64,000 nt of DNA from Bacteroidales bacterium. Lineage in GTDB: Bacteria > Bacteroidota > Bacteroidia > Bacteroidales > Marinilabiliaceae. Made by a program: the position numbers and the translations under genes. Under the pieces are notes generated by a model. The model saw only the letters and a list, made by a program, of their open reading frames with translations, was not told the origin of the DNA and did no database searches. The stretch spans positions 248,001 through 312,000 of the forward strand of contig QKJP01000048.1 in the NCBI GenBank assembly GCA_003249255.1, written 5' to 3'. Shown in pieces: positions 51,742 to 60,649 of the stretch (position 1 is its first letter; each line of letters starts with the position of its first letter).

Positions 51742-52209
51742 TTACTTTGCCATTTCGTTTGCTGAATAAATAATCTTTAATGCAGCTGCTTTTCTTAAAG
51801 CTTGTTTAATATCAGTAATGATACCCATTGAACATTCCTTATCTGCTTTAATTGAAGTAATCATTTTTGGCTGATCACTTTCTTTCATCGCATCACGGGC
51901 CTGTGCAATATAAGATTGAATATCATCTACAGTTGCAAATTGATCATTCAACTGAATACGAGGCTCACTTCCATATAGAGACTGAAATGACTTAGCCGGT
52001 ACACCTACATAAATAAATGTCGCTAACTCTTTACGCTCCAACTTTTCAATTTCAGTTGCCTGCGCCGGGCGAACAGTTACCTTTAAATCTGTTTCTTTCA
52101 TAGTTGTTGATACCATGAAGAAGAAAAGTAACATAAATACGATATCCGGAAGAGACGCAGTGTTGATAGCCTGTTGACCACCACTTTTCTTTTTTCTAAA
52201 CTTCGCCAT
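51742..52209 (-). CDS. Biopolymer transporter ExbD family (second copy)
   Basis: A 155-residue ExbD/TolR-type protein. One TM helix (about 20-40: SLPDIVFMLLFFFMVSTT) contains the essential proton-path Asp22. A periplasmic domain follows, with the usual ITSIKADKECSMGIITDIKQ strand-helix near the C-terminus. With ExbB it converts the proton gradient into motion for TonB- or Tol-type work. Its ATG overlaps the end of the other ExbD gene by one base. Two dissimilar ExbDs in one cluster are usual in Bacteroidota. Confidence 0.92.
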   Translation of the reverse strand: MAKFRKKKSGGQQAINTASLPDIVFMLLFFFMVSTTMKETDLKVTVRPAQATEIEKLERKELATFIYVGVPAKSFQSLYGSEPRIQLNDQFATVDDIQSYIAQARDAMKESDQPKMITSIKADKECSMGIITDIKQALRKAAALKIIYSANEMAK

Positions 52210-52784
52210 TATTTTCCGATATTTTTAGGTTCAGCTTCAGAGATACGTTGTGGATAAACTTCACGAATAGCACTTTGCTCATCTTTATCCAGATCCAAAT
52301 AATCTTTTTTGAACCTCTTCTTAGCTAAATCCTGACGCAATTCAGTATAAGCTCTTTGAAGTTCGTTCTGAACCATTAAGTATGTCTGATAAGTTGTTCC
52401 ACGGTCATTTTGCAGAGAGATTACTCCTTTCCCAACTTCAACTGTACCAAAAAATTGAACATCTGTTGCCTTCTTTTCCGGTAAGTTTTCAGCATTTCTC
52501 GGGTTTTCGATAAACTCCTTAGTCGCTTCTGTTAACCTCTCCATTCTCATTGGTTTACCCTCTACAAGTAACTGATCATTACTGTTCACAAGAACGGTAA
52601 ATACGTTACGCTCTTTGATAGGAGGAGTCTTGTCATCAACCGGTGCATCCTGAATCGGAGGCAGTAAACGCGCAAGACCTGTATCGCTATCCATTGTAGT
52701 GGTCACGAGAAAGAAGATCAATAACAAGAAGGCGATATCTGCCATAGACCCTGCATTAACTTCTGGTATTTCTCTTTTTGCCAT
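52209..52784 (-). CDS. Biopolymer transporter ExbD family (first copy)
   Basis: A 191-residue ExbD-type protein with an N-terminal TM helix (about 13-32: SMADIAFLLLIFFLVTTT) carrying the conserved Asp16. Its periplasmic domain is larger than usual and has a C-terminal extension of about 50 charged residues (RQDLAKKRFKKDYLDLDKDE). It lies between the small membrane protein gene and the second ExbD gene (1-base overlap), all in one operon led by exbB. Probably forms an ExbB5-ExbD2 type motor, perhaps a mixed one with the second ExbD. Confidence 0.92.
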   Translation of the reverse strand: MAKREIPEVNAGSMADIAFLLLIFFLVTTTMDSDTGLARLLPPIQDAPVDDKTPPIKERNVFTVLVNSNDQLLVEGKPMRMERLTEATKEFIENPRNAENLPEKKATDVQFFGTVEVGKGVISLQNDRGTTYQTYLMVQNELQRAYTELRQDLAKKRFKKDYLDLDKDEQSAIREVYPQRISEAEPKNIGK

Positions 52785-52829
52785 AATACAAATTAGAATT
52801 AATGATCCGCTTAAACGGATCGGGCCATG

Positions 52830-53276
52830 TTATTTAAATATACGAGACAACTCTGCCCAAAGAATAGAAACAACTACTACTCCAAACAAAATATAAGTTC
52901 CATATAAGAATGCTCCTGCCATGCTTAACATGCTAGGTACATTATCTTCACCTTGATATCCCACAATTTGCATAGGTGTATCATCAGCCAATGCATAAGA
53001 CACTAAAGTTACAAGAAGTAATAAACCAATTGAAATAAGTGTTCTTACTGCATTTTTTGGATTTAATACCAAATGCAAGATTTCGAATACCAAAGAAATA
53101 ATCCCTGCAACACAAGTTAAGATATAAGCCCAGTTTAAGAAAGATTCTGTATAAACCGGAGTTTTATATGTTGCATCCTCGACATCTCCTCCTACAAAAA
53201 ACAGCACAGTAAAAACAGCTGTAATCAGGATAAGACCTCCAAGTACGTAATTTAATATCTTTGATAACTTAGTCAT
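52830..53276 (-). CDS. Four-TM membrane protein of the ExbB-ExbD cluster, unknown function
   Basis: A 148-residue product with hydrophobic helices at about 9-29, 47-68, 80-98 and 118-142, and a short periplasmic loop rich in acidic residues. It starts 8 bases after exbB and precedes the first ExbD gene by 45 bases. A small membrane protein at this place is a recurrent feature of Bacteroidota ExbB-X-ExbD-ExbD clusters, so it is likely an accessory subunit. No biochemical role is known to me. Confidence 0.65.
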   Translation of the reverse strand: MTKLSKILNYVLGGLILITAVFTVLFFVGGDVEDATYKTPVYTESFLNWAYILTCVAGIISLVFEILHLVLNPKNAVRTLISIGLLLLVTLVSYALADDTPMQIVGYQGEDNVPSMLSMAGAFLYGTYILFGVVVVSILWAELSRIFK

Positions 53277-53284
53277 AATGACAA

Positions 53285-54106
53285 TTATTTTTTCATGTTA
53301 TATTTCACTAAAATATCTAAAAGAGAGATAGAAGCATCTTCCATTGTATTTACAATACCATCGATTTTAGATACGATGTAGTTGTAAAATACCTGAAGGA
53401 TGATAGCAACGATCAAACCAGATACAGTAGTAATAAGTGCCACTTTAATACCACCTGCTACCGCAGAAGCAGAAATAGTACCCATAGCCTGAATATTATC
53501 GAAAGCTTCGATCATACCGATTACAGTACCCATAAACCCAAGCATCGGTGCAAGAGCGATAAATAATGAAATCCAAGTTAAACCTTTCTCTAACAGACCC
53601 ATCTGAACTGAACCGTAAGAAATAACTGATTTCTCAACTACATCTACACCTTCGTCGAAACGATCTAAACCTTGATAGAAGATAGAAGCCACTGGACCTC
53701 TTGTGTTACGGCAAACTTCTTTTGCTGATTCAACACCACCATCATTTAAGGCGTTTTCAATGTTTTGTAACAACTTCTTAGTGTTTGTAGAAGCCAAGTT
53801 TAAATAGATAATTCTCTCAATACAGATCGCTAAACCAAATACTAAGGCTAACAATACGAAACTCATGAAGATAGCACCACCTTCGATGAATTTTGCTTTA
53901 ATCTGTTTGTGAATACCTTTTGGAGCTTCAGCAGGGGCAGCAGCCTCTTCTGTTGCTTCTTCTACAACTTCTTGAGTTGTTCCTTCAGTAGCTTCGGTTG
54001 CTACCTCTTGTGTAGCCTCTGTTGCTACTTCTTCGTCCTGAGCATAAGTGATTCCACTAAGACCCAGCATTCCAATTACCGCAAAAAATGCAAATAGCTT
54101 TTTCAT
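53285..54106 (-). CDS. MotA/TolQ/ExbB proton channel family protein with Ala/Glu-rich N-terminal extension
   Basis: A 273-residue product. ATG 54106 starts directly at a cleavable-looking signal (LFAFFAVIGMLGLSGITYAQ); an in-frame start 14 codons earlier adds only polar residues. Residues ~22-58 are a low-complexity linker of Glu, Ala, Thr and Val (EVATEATQEVATEAT). Then come the three TM helices of the family (about 78-100, 175-200, 215-245) with the conserved APMLGFMGTVIGMIEAF and ASAVAGGIKVALITTVSGLI. It forms the proton channel with the ExbD proteins encoded downstream. No TonB or Tol gene lies in this operon, so the driven partner is unknown. Confidence 0.92.
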   Translation of the reverse strand: MKKLFAFFAVIGMLGLSGITYAQDEEVATEATQEVATEATEGTTQEVVEEATEEAAAPAEAPKGIHKQIKAKFIEGGAIFMSFVLLALVFGLAICIERIIYLNLASTNTKKLLQNIENALNDGGVESAKEVCRNTRGPVASIFYQGLDRFDEGVDVVEKSVISYGSVQMGLLEKGLTWISLFIALAPMLGFMGTVIGMIEAFDNIQAMGTISASAVAGGIKVALITTVSGLIVAIILQVFYNYIVSKIDGIVNTMEDASISLLDILVKYNMKK

Positions 54107-54239
54107 AGTCTGTAAAAAATTTCGATTCGTATTAGTTTTAATACTCAAAATAGTTTTTGTTATATTTTCACTTTAAATGTGAAAAACCTTTAATTTTTCA
54201 GGGACGCAAATTACAAAAAAAATGTCATAAACAAACATT

Positions 54240-55274
54240 CTACAAGTTAATTTCACCCTGCAAGGACTTATTTAATGAGCTTTTTATCTCTTCAGTTGAT
54301 TTACAGTTAGCTAACAAAAACATCAATTTCGTCACTGCACTTTCGGTTGTAATATCATAACCACTTACTACTCCGTGATTAAGTAAATACACGCCCGTTT
54401 CGTAACGACCCATTTCAACACTTCCTCCCATACACTGAGAGACATTTAAAATAATGATTCCCCGAGCAATGGCTTCTTTCACTTCATCTAAAAACCATTT
54501 GGCAGTAGGAGCATTTCCAGACCCATAGGTTTCCAACACTACGGCTTTTAAACCAGCAATGTTAAAAATGCTACAAACCACTTCCCGGCTGATCCCCGGA
54601 AACAACTTCAAAATGGCTACATTGGAATCCATTTTTTTCATCACGGTAAAAGGACCTTGATTGGTGGAGTTATTAATAACGGAGTAATTATACTTTAAAT
54701 AGATACCTGCTTCGGCCAATGGTGGATAATTCGCAGAACGAAAAGCACTAAATTGCTCAGAACTATCTTTCTTCGTTCTGTTCCCACGAAACAGTTTATC
54801 CTGAAAGAAAATAGAAACTTCGGGCACTAAGGGTTGATGAATATTATTCTGAGCCGCAGCAATTTCCAGAGCTGTAATGATGTTTTCTTTGCCATCAGTA
54901 CGTAACATCCCCAATGGCAACTGACTTCCGGTAAAAACCACCGGCTTACCTAAATTCTGAAGCATAAAACTCAAGGCACTGGCAGAATAAGCCATGGTAT
55001 CAGTTCCATGTAAAATGACAAAACCATCGTACTTTAAGTAATTATCTTCAATCACTCCGGCCAATTTAGACCATATTAGAGGACTCATATCAGAAGAGTC
55101 AATGAGTGGATTAAAGGAAATACTATCTACCAAAAAGTCAAACTTTTTGATTTCAGGCACATGTTCGCTCACATTTTTAAAATCAAATGGCACTAAAGAG
55201 TCGGTTTCTGGATCAACCACCATCCCAACTGTACCACCTGTATATATCAATAATATTTGTCTTTCTTTCTGCAT
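54240..55274 (-). CDS. ansA: Type I (cytoplasmic) L-asparaginase
   Basis: Hydrolyses L-asparagine to aspartate and ammonia. The 344-residue product has no signal peptide, consistent with the cytoplasmic type. It shows both catalytic threonine motifs: ILLIYTGGTVGM near the N-terminus and ILHGTDTMAYSASALSFM in the middle. It also has KPVVFTGSQLPLGMLRTDGK and the later GLKAVVLETYGSGNAP. Length and motifs match the AnsA family of Bacteroidota. tatD lies upstream on the same strand with a 57-base gap that contains an inverted repeat. Confidence 0.92.
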   Translation of the reverse strand: MQKERQILLIYTGGTVGMVVDPETDSLVPFDFKNVSEHVPEIKKFDFLVDSISFNPLIDSSDMSPLIWSKLAGVIEDNYLKYDGFVILHGTDTMAYSASALSFMLQNLGKPVVFTGSQLPLGMLRTDGKENIITALEIAAAQNNIHQPLVPEVSIFFQDKLFRGNRTKKDSSEQFSAFRSANYPPLAEAGIYLKYNYSVINNSTNQGPFTVMKKMDSNVAILKLFPGISREVVCSIFNIAGLKAVVLETYGSGNAPTAKWFLDEVKEAIARGIIILNVSQCMGGSVEMGRYETGVYLLNHGVVSGYDITTESAVTKLMFLLANCKSTEEIKSSLNKSLQGEINL

Positions 55275-55293
55275 GGTAATATGCGAAGTTGTT

Positions 55294-55332
55294 ACCTCAC
55301 CATGTATTCTAATTTACAACACATGGTGAGGT
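55294..55332. repeat. Perfect inverted repeat between tatD and ansA
   Basis: ACCTCACCATGT (55294-55305) and ACATGGTGAGGT (55321-55332), 12 bases each with a 15-base loop, touching the tatD stop codon. There is no T tract on the minus strand, so it is more likely an RNA-processing or attenuating hairpin than a full terminator. Confidence 0.6.
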
Positions 55333-56096
55333 TAAATTTTAAAAAGTTTACGAGCGTTGTTTGTTGTTATCTGATCGATTTCGTTTTGAGTTAAGCCATA
55401 CACCCCGGCAATTTGTTGCGCGATATTGCACAGATAGGCAGGCTCATTACGTTTTCCTCGTTTAGGAACAGGTGCTAAATAAGGGGCATCTGTTTCCAAC
55501 ACAATTTTTTCGAGTGGTACATTTTGCAATACCTCTCTGAGTGTGGTATTCTTAAATGTTACAACACCATTAATCCCAAGATGAAAATTGCCGAACTCCA
55601 TAATACGAGCAGCATCTTCCGCTTGACCGGTAAAACTATGAAACACGCCATACAATTTTTCATCTAACTGCCGTTCAAGCACTTCAAAAGTTTCTTTAAA
55701 AGCCTCCCTGCAATGGATCACAACCGGCAAATTCTTTTCTTTTGCCCAAATCAATTGAGTCTCAAACACTTCTTTTTGTTCTTTAACAAAGGTTTTATCC
55801 CAATAAAGATCCATACCAATCTCACCAACCGCAATGTATGACCGGTGATGAAACCATTTTTCGATGATTGCTAAGTGTTTTTTATAATTCTCTTTTATCG
55901 AAGTCGGATGAATTCCCATCATTGATTTGCAATAATCAGGATAGCGATCTTCTACTAAATGCATTCGCTCGATGGTTTCACCATCTACATTAGGCATTAA
56001 GACCTGTGAAACACCAGCTGCCATAGCCCTTTCAAGAACCACATTTAAATCCTGATCAAATTCAGAGAGGTATATATGCGAATGCGTATCGATCAC
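55332..56096 (-). CDS. tatD: TatD family metal-dependent deoxyribonuclease
   Basis: A 254-residue TIM-barrel hydrolase. Metal-binding marks are all present: DTHSHIY at the N-terminus, VGEIGMDLYW (Glu), VIHCREAF, FHSFTGQ and ETDAPYLAPVPKRGKRNEP (Asp). Family members act as 3'-exonucleases on DNA/RNA. The start is GTG at 56096 (reads MIDTHSHI), preceded by a promoter with -7 TATCTTTG. Co-transcription with ansA is likely. Confidence 0.93.
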   Translation of the reverse strand: MIDTHSHIYLSEFDQDLNVVLERAMAAGVSQVLMPNVDGETIERMHLVEDRYPDYCKSMMGIHPTSIKENYKKHLAIIEKWFHHRSYIAVGEIGMDLYWDKTFVKEQKEVFETQLIWAKEKNLPVVIHCREAFKETFEVLERQLDEKLYGVFHSFTGQAEDAARIMEFGNFHLGINGVVTFKNTTLREVLQNVPLEKIVLETDAPYLAPVPKRGKRNEPAYLCNIAQQIAGVYGLTQNEIDQITTNNARKLFKI

Positions 56097-56121
56097 TTTT
56101 TGTTTTCCTTTTTATGGACTG

Positions 56122-56149
56122 CAAAGATAATAAGCGAAGTTCATTTCAA
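56122..56149 (-). promoter_or_regulatory. Candidate promoter of tatD (TTG-N17-TATCTTTG)
   Basis: Minus-strand TATCTTTG (56122-56129) is an exact TAnnTTTG box, with TTG 17 bases upstream (56147-56149), a fair match to the -33/-7 spacing of Bacteroidota promoters. The -7 box lies 25 bases before the start codon. Confidence 0.55.
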
Positions 56150-56194
56150 GCAAATTAGAAAGATGATTTTAAAACATGCTTTTTTTCAAGGTAG

Positions 56195-56240
56195 CACGAA
56201 GTTCGGATCCCGATAGCTATCGGGGCGGAGTTCGAAACCT
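56195..56240. repeat. Dispersed palindromic word (family E)
   Basis: cacgaaGTTCGGATCCCGAT then AGCTATCGGGGCGGAGTTCG: a CCCGATAGCTATCGGG palindrome framed by two GTTCG words. Related words are at 40540-40556 (GTTCGGAGTCCGG), 39349-39362 and 34076-34092 (CCCGGTAGCTATTGGG). Confidence 0.5.
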
Positions 56241-56271
56241 CTCTTTTCAAAACATCATTAATAACTGAACA

Positions 56272-57612
56272 TTAAACGACTCCTTGCGCAATCATGGCAT
56301 CAGCTACTTTAACAAAACCTCCAATATTGGCTCCTTTGATATAATTAATTTTGCCGTCTAATTCTGTTCCGTATTTGACGCAGGTCTTATGAATATTGAT
56401 CATAATTTGATTCAAACGCTCATTCACTTCTTCTTCTGACCAGTTTAAGCGCATGCTGTTCTGTGCCATTTCCAGACCGGAAACAGCAACTCCACCGGCA
56501 TTCACAGCTTTACCCGGGGCAAATAAGATTTTCTCAGCAATTAATCCGGCTGCTTGGGCAGTACAACCCATATTTGAAGCTTCAGCGACTAATCTACAAC
56601 CATTGTCAATCAGAAGTTTTGCATCCGCTTCATTTAGCTCATTTTGAATAGCACATGGAATGGCCACATCAACTTTTTGCTCCCATGGTTTTTTACCGGC
56701 AAAAAACTCACCTCCGAACCGTTCTACATAAGGCTGAACAACGTCTTGGTTAGAGGCTCTTAACTCTAATAAAAAATCTATTTTCACCTCATCTAATCCT
56801 TCGGAATCATATACATATCCATCTGGTCCGGATATGGTTACCACTTTAGCACCTTGCTCAAGTGCTTTCTTGGCAGCACCCCAGGCTACATTTCCAAATC
56901 CGGATAAGGCAATGGTTTTTCCTGCCAGGCTTTCACCTTGAAGTGCCAGCATCTCACGAACAAAATAAATCGCACCATAACCGGTTGCTTCCGGACGAAT
57001 TAAGCTTCCGCCAAATTCTAAACCTTTACCGGTTAGGATTCCTGCAAATTCATTGCTTAATTTCTTATACTGCCCAAATAAATAACCGATCTCACGACCT
57101 CCAACCCCTATATCACCAGCCGGCACATCGGTATTGGCTCCAATATGACGATATAGCTCACTCATAAATGCCTGACAAAAACGCATAATCTCATTGTCAG
57201 ACTTCCCTTTGGTATTAAAATCTGAACCTCCTTTACCACCACCCATGGGCAGTGAGGTTAAACTATTTTTAAAGGTCTGTTCAAAACCTAAAAACTTCAA
57301 TCCACTTAAAGTAACGCTCGGGTGAAATCGCAAACCTCCTTTATATGGGCCAATGGCTGAATTAAACTCTACTCGAAAACCACGATTCACCTGAACTTCA
57401 CCCTCATCATCAACCCAAGGCACACGAAACATTACAACGCGCTCCGGCTCCGTCATTCGTTCAAGAATTTTGGCTTTCATGTAATGTGGATTTTGCTGGT
57501 AAAAATCCCATATCGTATCAACCACTTCTTCTACAGCTTGTAAAAACTCGTCTTCTCCGGGATTTTTCACCCTTACAGAATCTAAAAACTCCTCTTTCGT
57601 TAATTCCTTCAT
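56272..57612 (-). CDS. gdhA: NADP-specific glutamate dehydrogenase
   Basis: Makes glutamate from 2-oxoglutarate, ammonia and NADPH, the main ammonia-assimilating step in many Bacteroidota. The 446-residue product is of the hexameric small type. It shows GGLRFHPSVTLSGLKFLGFE, the catalytic-lysine motif LPMGGGKGGSDFNTKGKS, DVPAGDIGVGGREIGYLFG, the Rossmann GFGNVAWGAAKKA, and the late NAGGVAVSGLEMAQNSMRLNW. All substrate-binding lysines I can see are present. Start ATG 57612. The FAD/Fe-S dehydrogenase gene ends 48 bases upstream on the same strand. Confidence 0.95.
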   Translation of the reverse strand: MKELTKEEFLDSVRVKNPGEDEFLQAVEEVVDTIWDFYQQNPHYMKAKILERMTEPERVVMFRVPWVDDEGEVQVNRGFRVEFNSAIGPYKGGLRFHPSVTLSGLKFLGFEQTFKNSLTSLPMGGGKGGSDFNTKGKSDNEIMRFCQAFMSELYRHIGANTDVPAGDIGVGGREIGYLFGQYKKLSNEFAGILTGKGLEFGGSLIRPEATGYGAIYFVREMLALQGESLAGKTIALSGFGNVAWGAAKKALEQGAKVVTISGPDGYVYDSEGLDEVKIDFLLELRASNQDVVQPYVERFGGEFFAGKKPWEQKVDVAIPCAIQNELNEADAKLLIDNGCRLVAEASNMGCTAQAAGLIAEKILFAPGKAVNAGGVAVSGLEMAQNSMRLNWSEEEVNERLNQIMINIHKTCVKYGTELDGKINYIKGANIGGFVKVADAMIAQGVV

Positions 57613-57660
57613 CGCGTTATTTGTTATCGTGTTTCTTCTGCTAAAAATAAAAAATACTTT

Positions 57661-60573
57661 CTATAATAGTGCATCATACAAGACTTCGATCGGATGACTG
57701 GCAATCACACCAGTACCATCTTTAATTTGAGTTCGGCAAGAAGTACCCGAGGCTGCAATTTTAGCTTCGCGATGATACTGTCTTACATCCGGGAACAAGA
57801 CTAATTCTCCTATTTTCATCGAAAGTGCATAATGCTCTTTTTCCATCCCAAAAGACCCGGCCATACCACAACAGCCTGATGGTATTTCGGAAGCTGAATA
57901 ATTCTCGGGGATCTCAAGCATCTGTTTAATAAGATTAGTATCTGACAATGCTTTTTGATAACAATGCGCATGGAAGCGAATGGACTTTTCTTCTTTGGTG
58001 AATAAACACGAATTGATATTCCCTTTTTGAAACTCGCGGGTAATAAATTCTTCGATGGTATAACAGTTATGAGACAGCATCAAAGCCATATCTTTTAACT
58101 CTGCCGGTACTAAGTCCAGATATTCATCTCGAAAAGTTAATATGGCTGATGGTTCAATGCCAATTAACACATCTTCCCCATTAATTAAGTGAGCTAACAA
58201 TTGTACATTTTTTACAGCCAGCTTTTGTGCTTTCTGCAGATGCCCTTTTGACAAATACGTTCGCCCACTCACCAAATGGTCGGGGATCACAACATCATAT
58301 CCCAACTTTTGCAATAAAAGAATTGCTTTTATCCCCACATCGCTATCCTGCACATTTGTAAATTCATCGGCAAAAAGATAAATTCTTCGCTGCCTCTTAC
58401 CTGAAGATTGAGGGCTGTACCAGGACTTTAAACTTTGCTGAGGCAACCATGGGAGATCACGCTTCTTTGAAAGCCCTAAATACCGATGCAACAAACGTTT
58501 TATTTGTGGTTTCCTAATGAGTGAATTATAAAGACCGGAAACAGGAATAAAGAATTTTTCTAAATAGGGTAAGTCTGCTATTAGCCTATCTCTTAAAGAC
58601 AAACCGGACTTTTGCCTGTAAGCATTTAAAAACTCAGCTTTCAACTTGGTCATATCTACATTACTCGGACATTCATTTTTGCATGCCTTACAAGACAAAC
58701 ATAAATCCAAAACAGATTTCACCTCCTCAAAGGATAACCCATCAACATTCTCTCGCTTATAAATAAACTCTCGTAACACATTAGCACGCCCTCTCGTAGA
58801 GTTTCGTTCATCTTTGGTTCCCATATAGCTGGGACACATGACCCCACCAACCAAATGACTTTTGCGGCAATCTCCCGACCCATTACACTTCTCTATGGCA
58901 CGATCAAACCCATGTGTGGATTCCCAATTAAAAACAGCATCCTGAAATGCTATACTCTTATTTTCCACTGCTCGCAAATGCGTATTCATCTGTGGAGTTG
59001 CAACAATCTTTCCGGGATTGAAAATCCCCTTCGGATCAAATAGCTTTTTGGTAGCATGAAAAAAATCCATTACCTCTTCTCCTACCATAAGCGGCAAAAA
59101 TTGACCTCTCAACCGACCATCTCCATGTTCTCCGCTTAAGGATCCTTTATGCTTTTTCACAAGACGCGCAAAACCTTCCGCTAATTGATAAAAAACCTCC
59201 CGGTCAGGTTCAGTCTTCAAATTCAAAACCGGTCTCAAATGCAATTCCCCACTACCAACGTGAGCATAAAACACACATTTTTTATGATGCAACTCCAAAA
59301 GGTCTTTTACATCTCTAACAAAAGCTTTTAAATCTTTTGTCCTGACAGCTGCATCTTCCATCACTGCAACCGGACGCTCATCTCCGGGAAGATTGGACAA
59401 TACACCAAGCCCGGCTTTTCTTAAATTCCAAACTTTTGAAATATCCTTTCCTGTTAATACCGGAGTTGCATAAGCTAATTTGGTTGCAGAAACACCAGTT
59501 AGCACTTCCTGCACCTTTTCGCCCAGACTTTCTTTTGTATCGCCTACCACCTCTACAAACAACAAAGCAGCAGGATCACCATCAATAAAAAACCGGTTTT
59601 CATTCTGAAACTTATTCTCTTTGGATAAATCTAAAACCAACCTATCCATCAACTCTACTGCAACGGGCTCAAAGTTTAGCACTTCCAAGTTTAAGTCTAA
59701 TGCATCGTCTAAGCTGTGGCAATGCACACAAATCAAGGCCTTTTCCTTGGGTGGTAAATCCACAAGATTTAATGTAATCTCAGTGGCAAAAAACAAGGTC
59801 CCTTCAGAACCCGCTATAAGCTTACACATATTAAAACAGGAGGCACTATCCTGAAACACGTTTGCATCCATTAATAAATCCAATGCATAACCTGTATTTC
59901 GTCTTTTAATTTGAGAATGAGGGAACTCATCTTTAATTAACTGCCGGTTACTGCTAACTTTAAGCAACTCATCTATACCTCGATAAATTCTACCCTCTAA
60001 TGAATCTGACTTACATTTTAAGGCGAATTCAATATCGCTCAACGACTTAAACTCCACCTCATCGCCATTACTCAAAAAGCCTTTCAATTTTAAAAGATGA
60101 TCTCTGGTACTTCCATAAATCAGCGAATGTGCTCCACAAGCATTGTTTCCAACCATCCCCCCAATGGTGCACCGATTGGCCGTACTCGTTTCGGGACCAA
60201 AGAATAAACCGTCTTTTTTTAAGACAATGTTTAGCTCATCTAGCACCACACCCGGCTGTACTCTTACCCACTTCTCATCCTTATTAAGCTCCAGCACTTT
60301 ATTCATGTAGGCTGAGGTATCAATCACCAAACCCTTTCCAACAACTTGTCCGGCCAAAGAAGTACCTGCTCCTCTAGGAATTAGAGGAAACTCATTCTCG
60401 CAAGCATATTTTATAACTTGTTGAATATCGATGCTGTCTCGTGGCTTAACCACACCTGCTACTTTTTCATAATAAACAGAAGCATCGGTTGAATACATGT
60501 AGCGACTTACTTCATCCAAAAGCAAATCACCTTTTATATACTTCCCTATTTCAGAGAGTGAAGGTTTATCCAT
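57661..60573 (-). CDS. FAD-binding and Fe-S dehydrogenase (D-lactate / D-2-hydroxyacid type)
   Basis: A 970-residue three-part oxidoreductase. Residues ~30-235 are the PCMH-type FAD domain (PLIPRGAGTSLAGQVVGKGL, CTIGGMVGNNACGAHSLIYG). About 275-540 is the FAD-oxidase C-terminal domain (VFYAHVGSGELHLRPVLNL, SLSGEHGDGRLRGQF, LFDPKGIFNPGKI). About 560-690 holds Fe-S ligands (KCNGSGDCRKS, CLSCKACKNECPSNVDMTKL). About 730-960 is a CCG-domain (SHNCYTIEEF, HCYQKAL, SGCCGMAGSFG). It is typical of quinone-linked D-lactate or D-2-hydroxyglutarate dehydrogenases fused to a GlcF/LldE-like part. Substrate cannot be fixed by eye. Probably cytoplasmic, on the membrane face. Confidence 0.9.
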   Translation of the reverse strand: MDKPSLSEIGKYIKGDLLLDEVSRYMYSTDASVYYEKVAGVVKPRDSIDIQQVIKYACENEFPLIPRGAGTSLAGQVVGKGLVIDTSAYMNKVLELNKDEKWVRVQPGVVLDELNIVLKKDGLFFGPETSTANRCTIGGMVGNNACGAHSLIYGSTRDHLLKLKGFLSNGDEVEFKSLSDIEFALKCKSDSLEGRIYRGIDELLKVSSNRQLIKDEFPHSQIKRRNTGYALDLLMDANVFQDSASCFNMCKLIAGSEGTLFFATEITLNLVDLPPKEKALICVHCHSLDDALDLNLEVLNFEPVAVELMDRLVLDLSKENKFQNENRFFIDGDPAALLFVEVVGDTKESLGEKVQEVLTGVSATKLAYATPVLTGKDISKVWNLRKAGLGVLSNLPGDERPVAVMEDAAVRTKDLKAFVRDVKDLLELHHKKCVFYAHVGSGELHLRPVLNLKTEPDREVFYQLAEGFARLVKKHKGSLSGEHGDGRLRGQFLPLMVGEEVMDFFHATKKLFDPKGIFNPGKIVATPQMNTHLRAVENKSIAFQDAVFNWESTHGFDRAIEKCNGSGDCRKSHLVGGVMCPSYMGTKDERNSTRGRANVLREFIYKRENVDGLSFEEVKSVLDLCLSCKACKNECPSNVDMTKLKAEFLNAYRQKSGLSLRDRLIADLPYLEKFFIPVSGLYNSLIRKPQIKRLLHRYLGLSKKRDLPWLPQQSLKSWYSPQSSGKRQRRIYLFADEFTNVQDSDVGIKAILLLQKLGYDVVIPDHLVSGRTYLSKGHLQKAQKLAVKNVQLLAHLINGEDVLIGIEPSAILTFRDEYLDLVPAELKDMALMLSHNCYTIEEFITREFQKGNINSCLFTKEEKSIRFHAHCYQKALSDTNLIKQMLEIPENYSASEIPSGCCGMAGSFGMEKEHYALSMKIGELVLFPDVRQYHREAKIAASGTSCRTQIKDGTGVIASHPIEVLYDALL

Positions 60574-60649
60574 TGTACGCTAGACTATAAGTACAACGAA
60601 AATAGAAATTTACCACACAAAAACCACTAACTTCTAACAAGAAAGTGCT

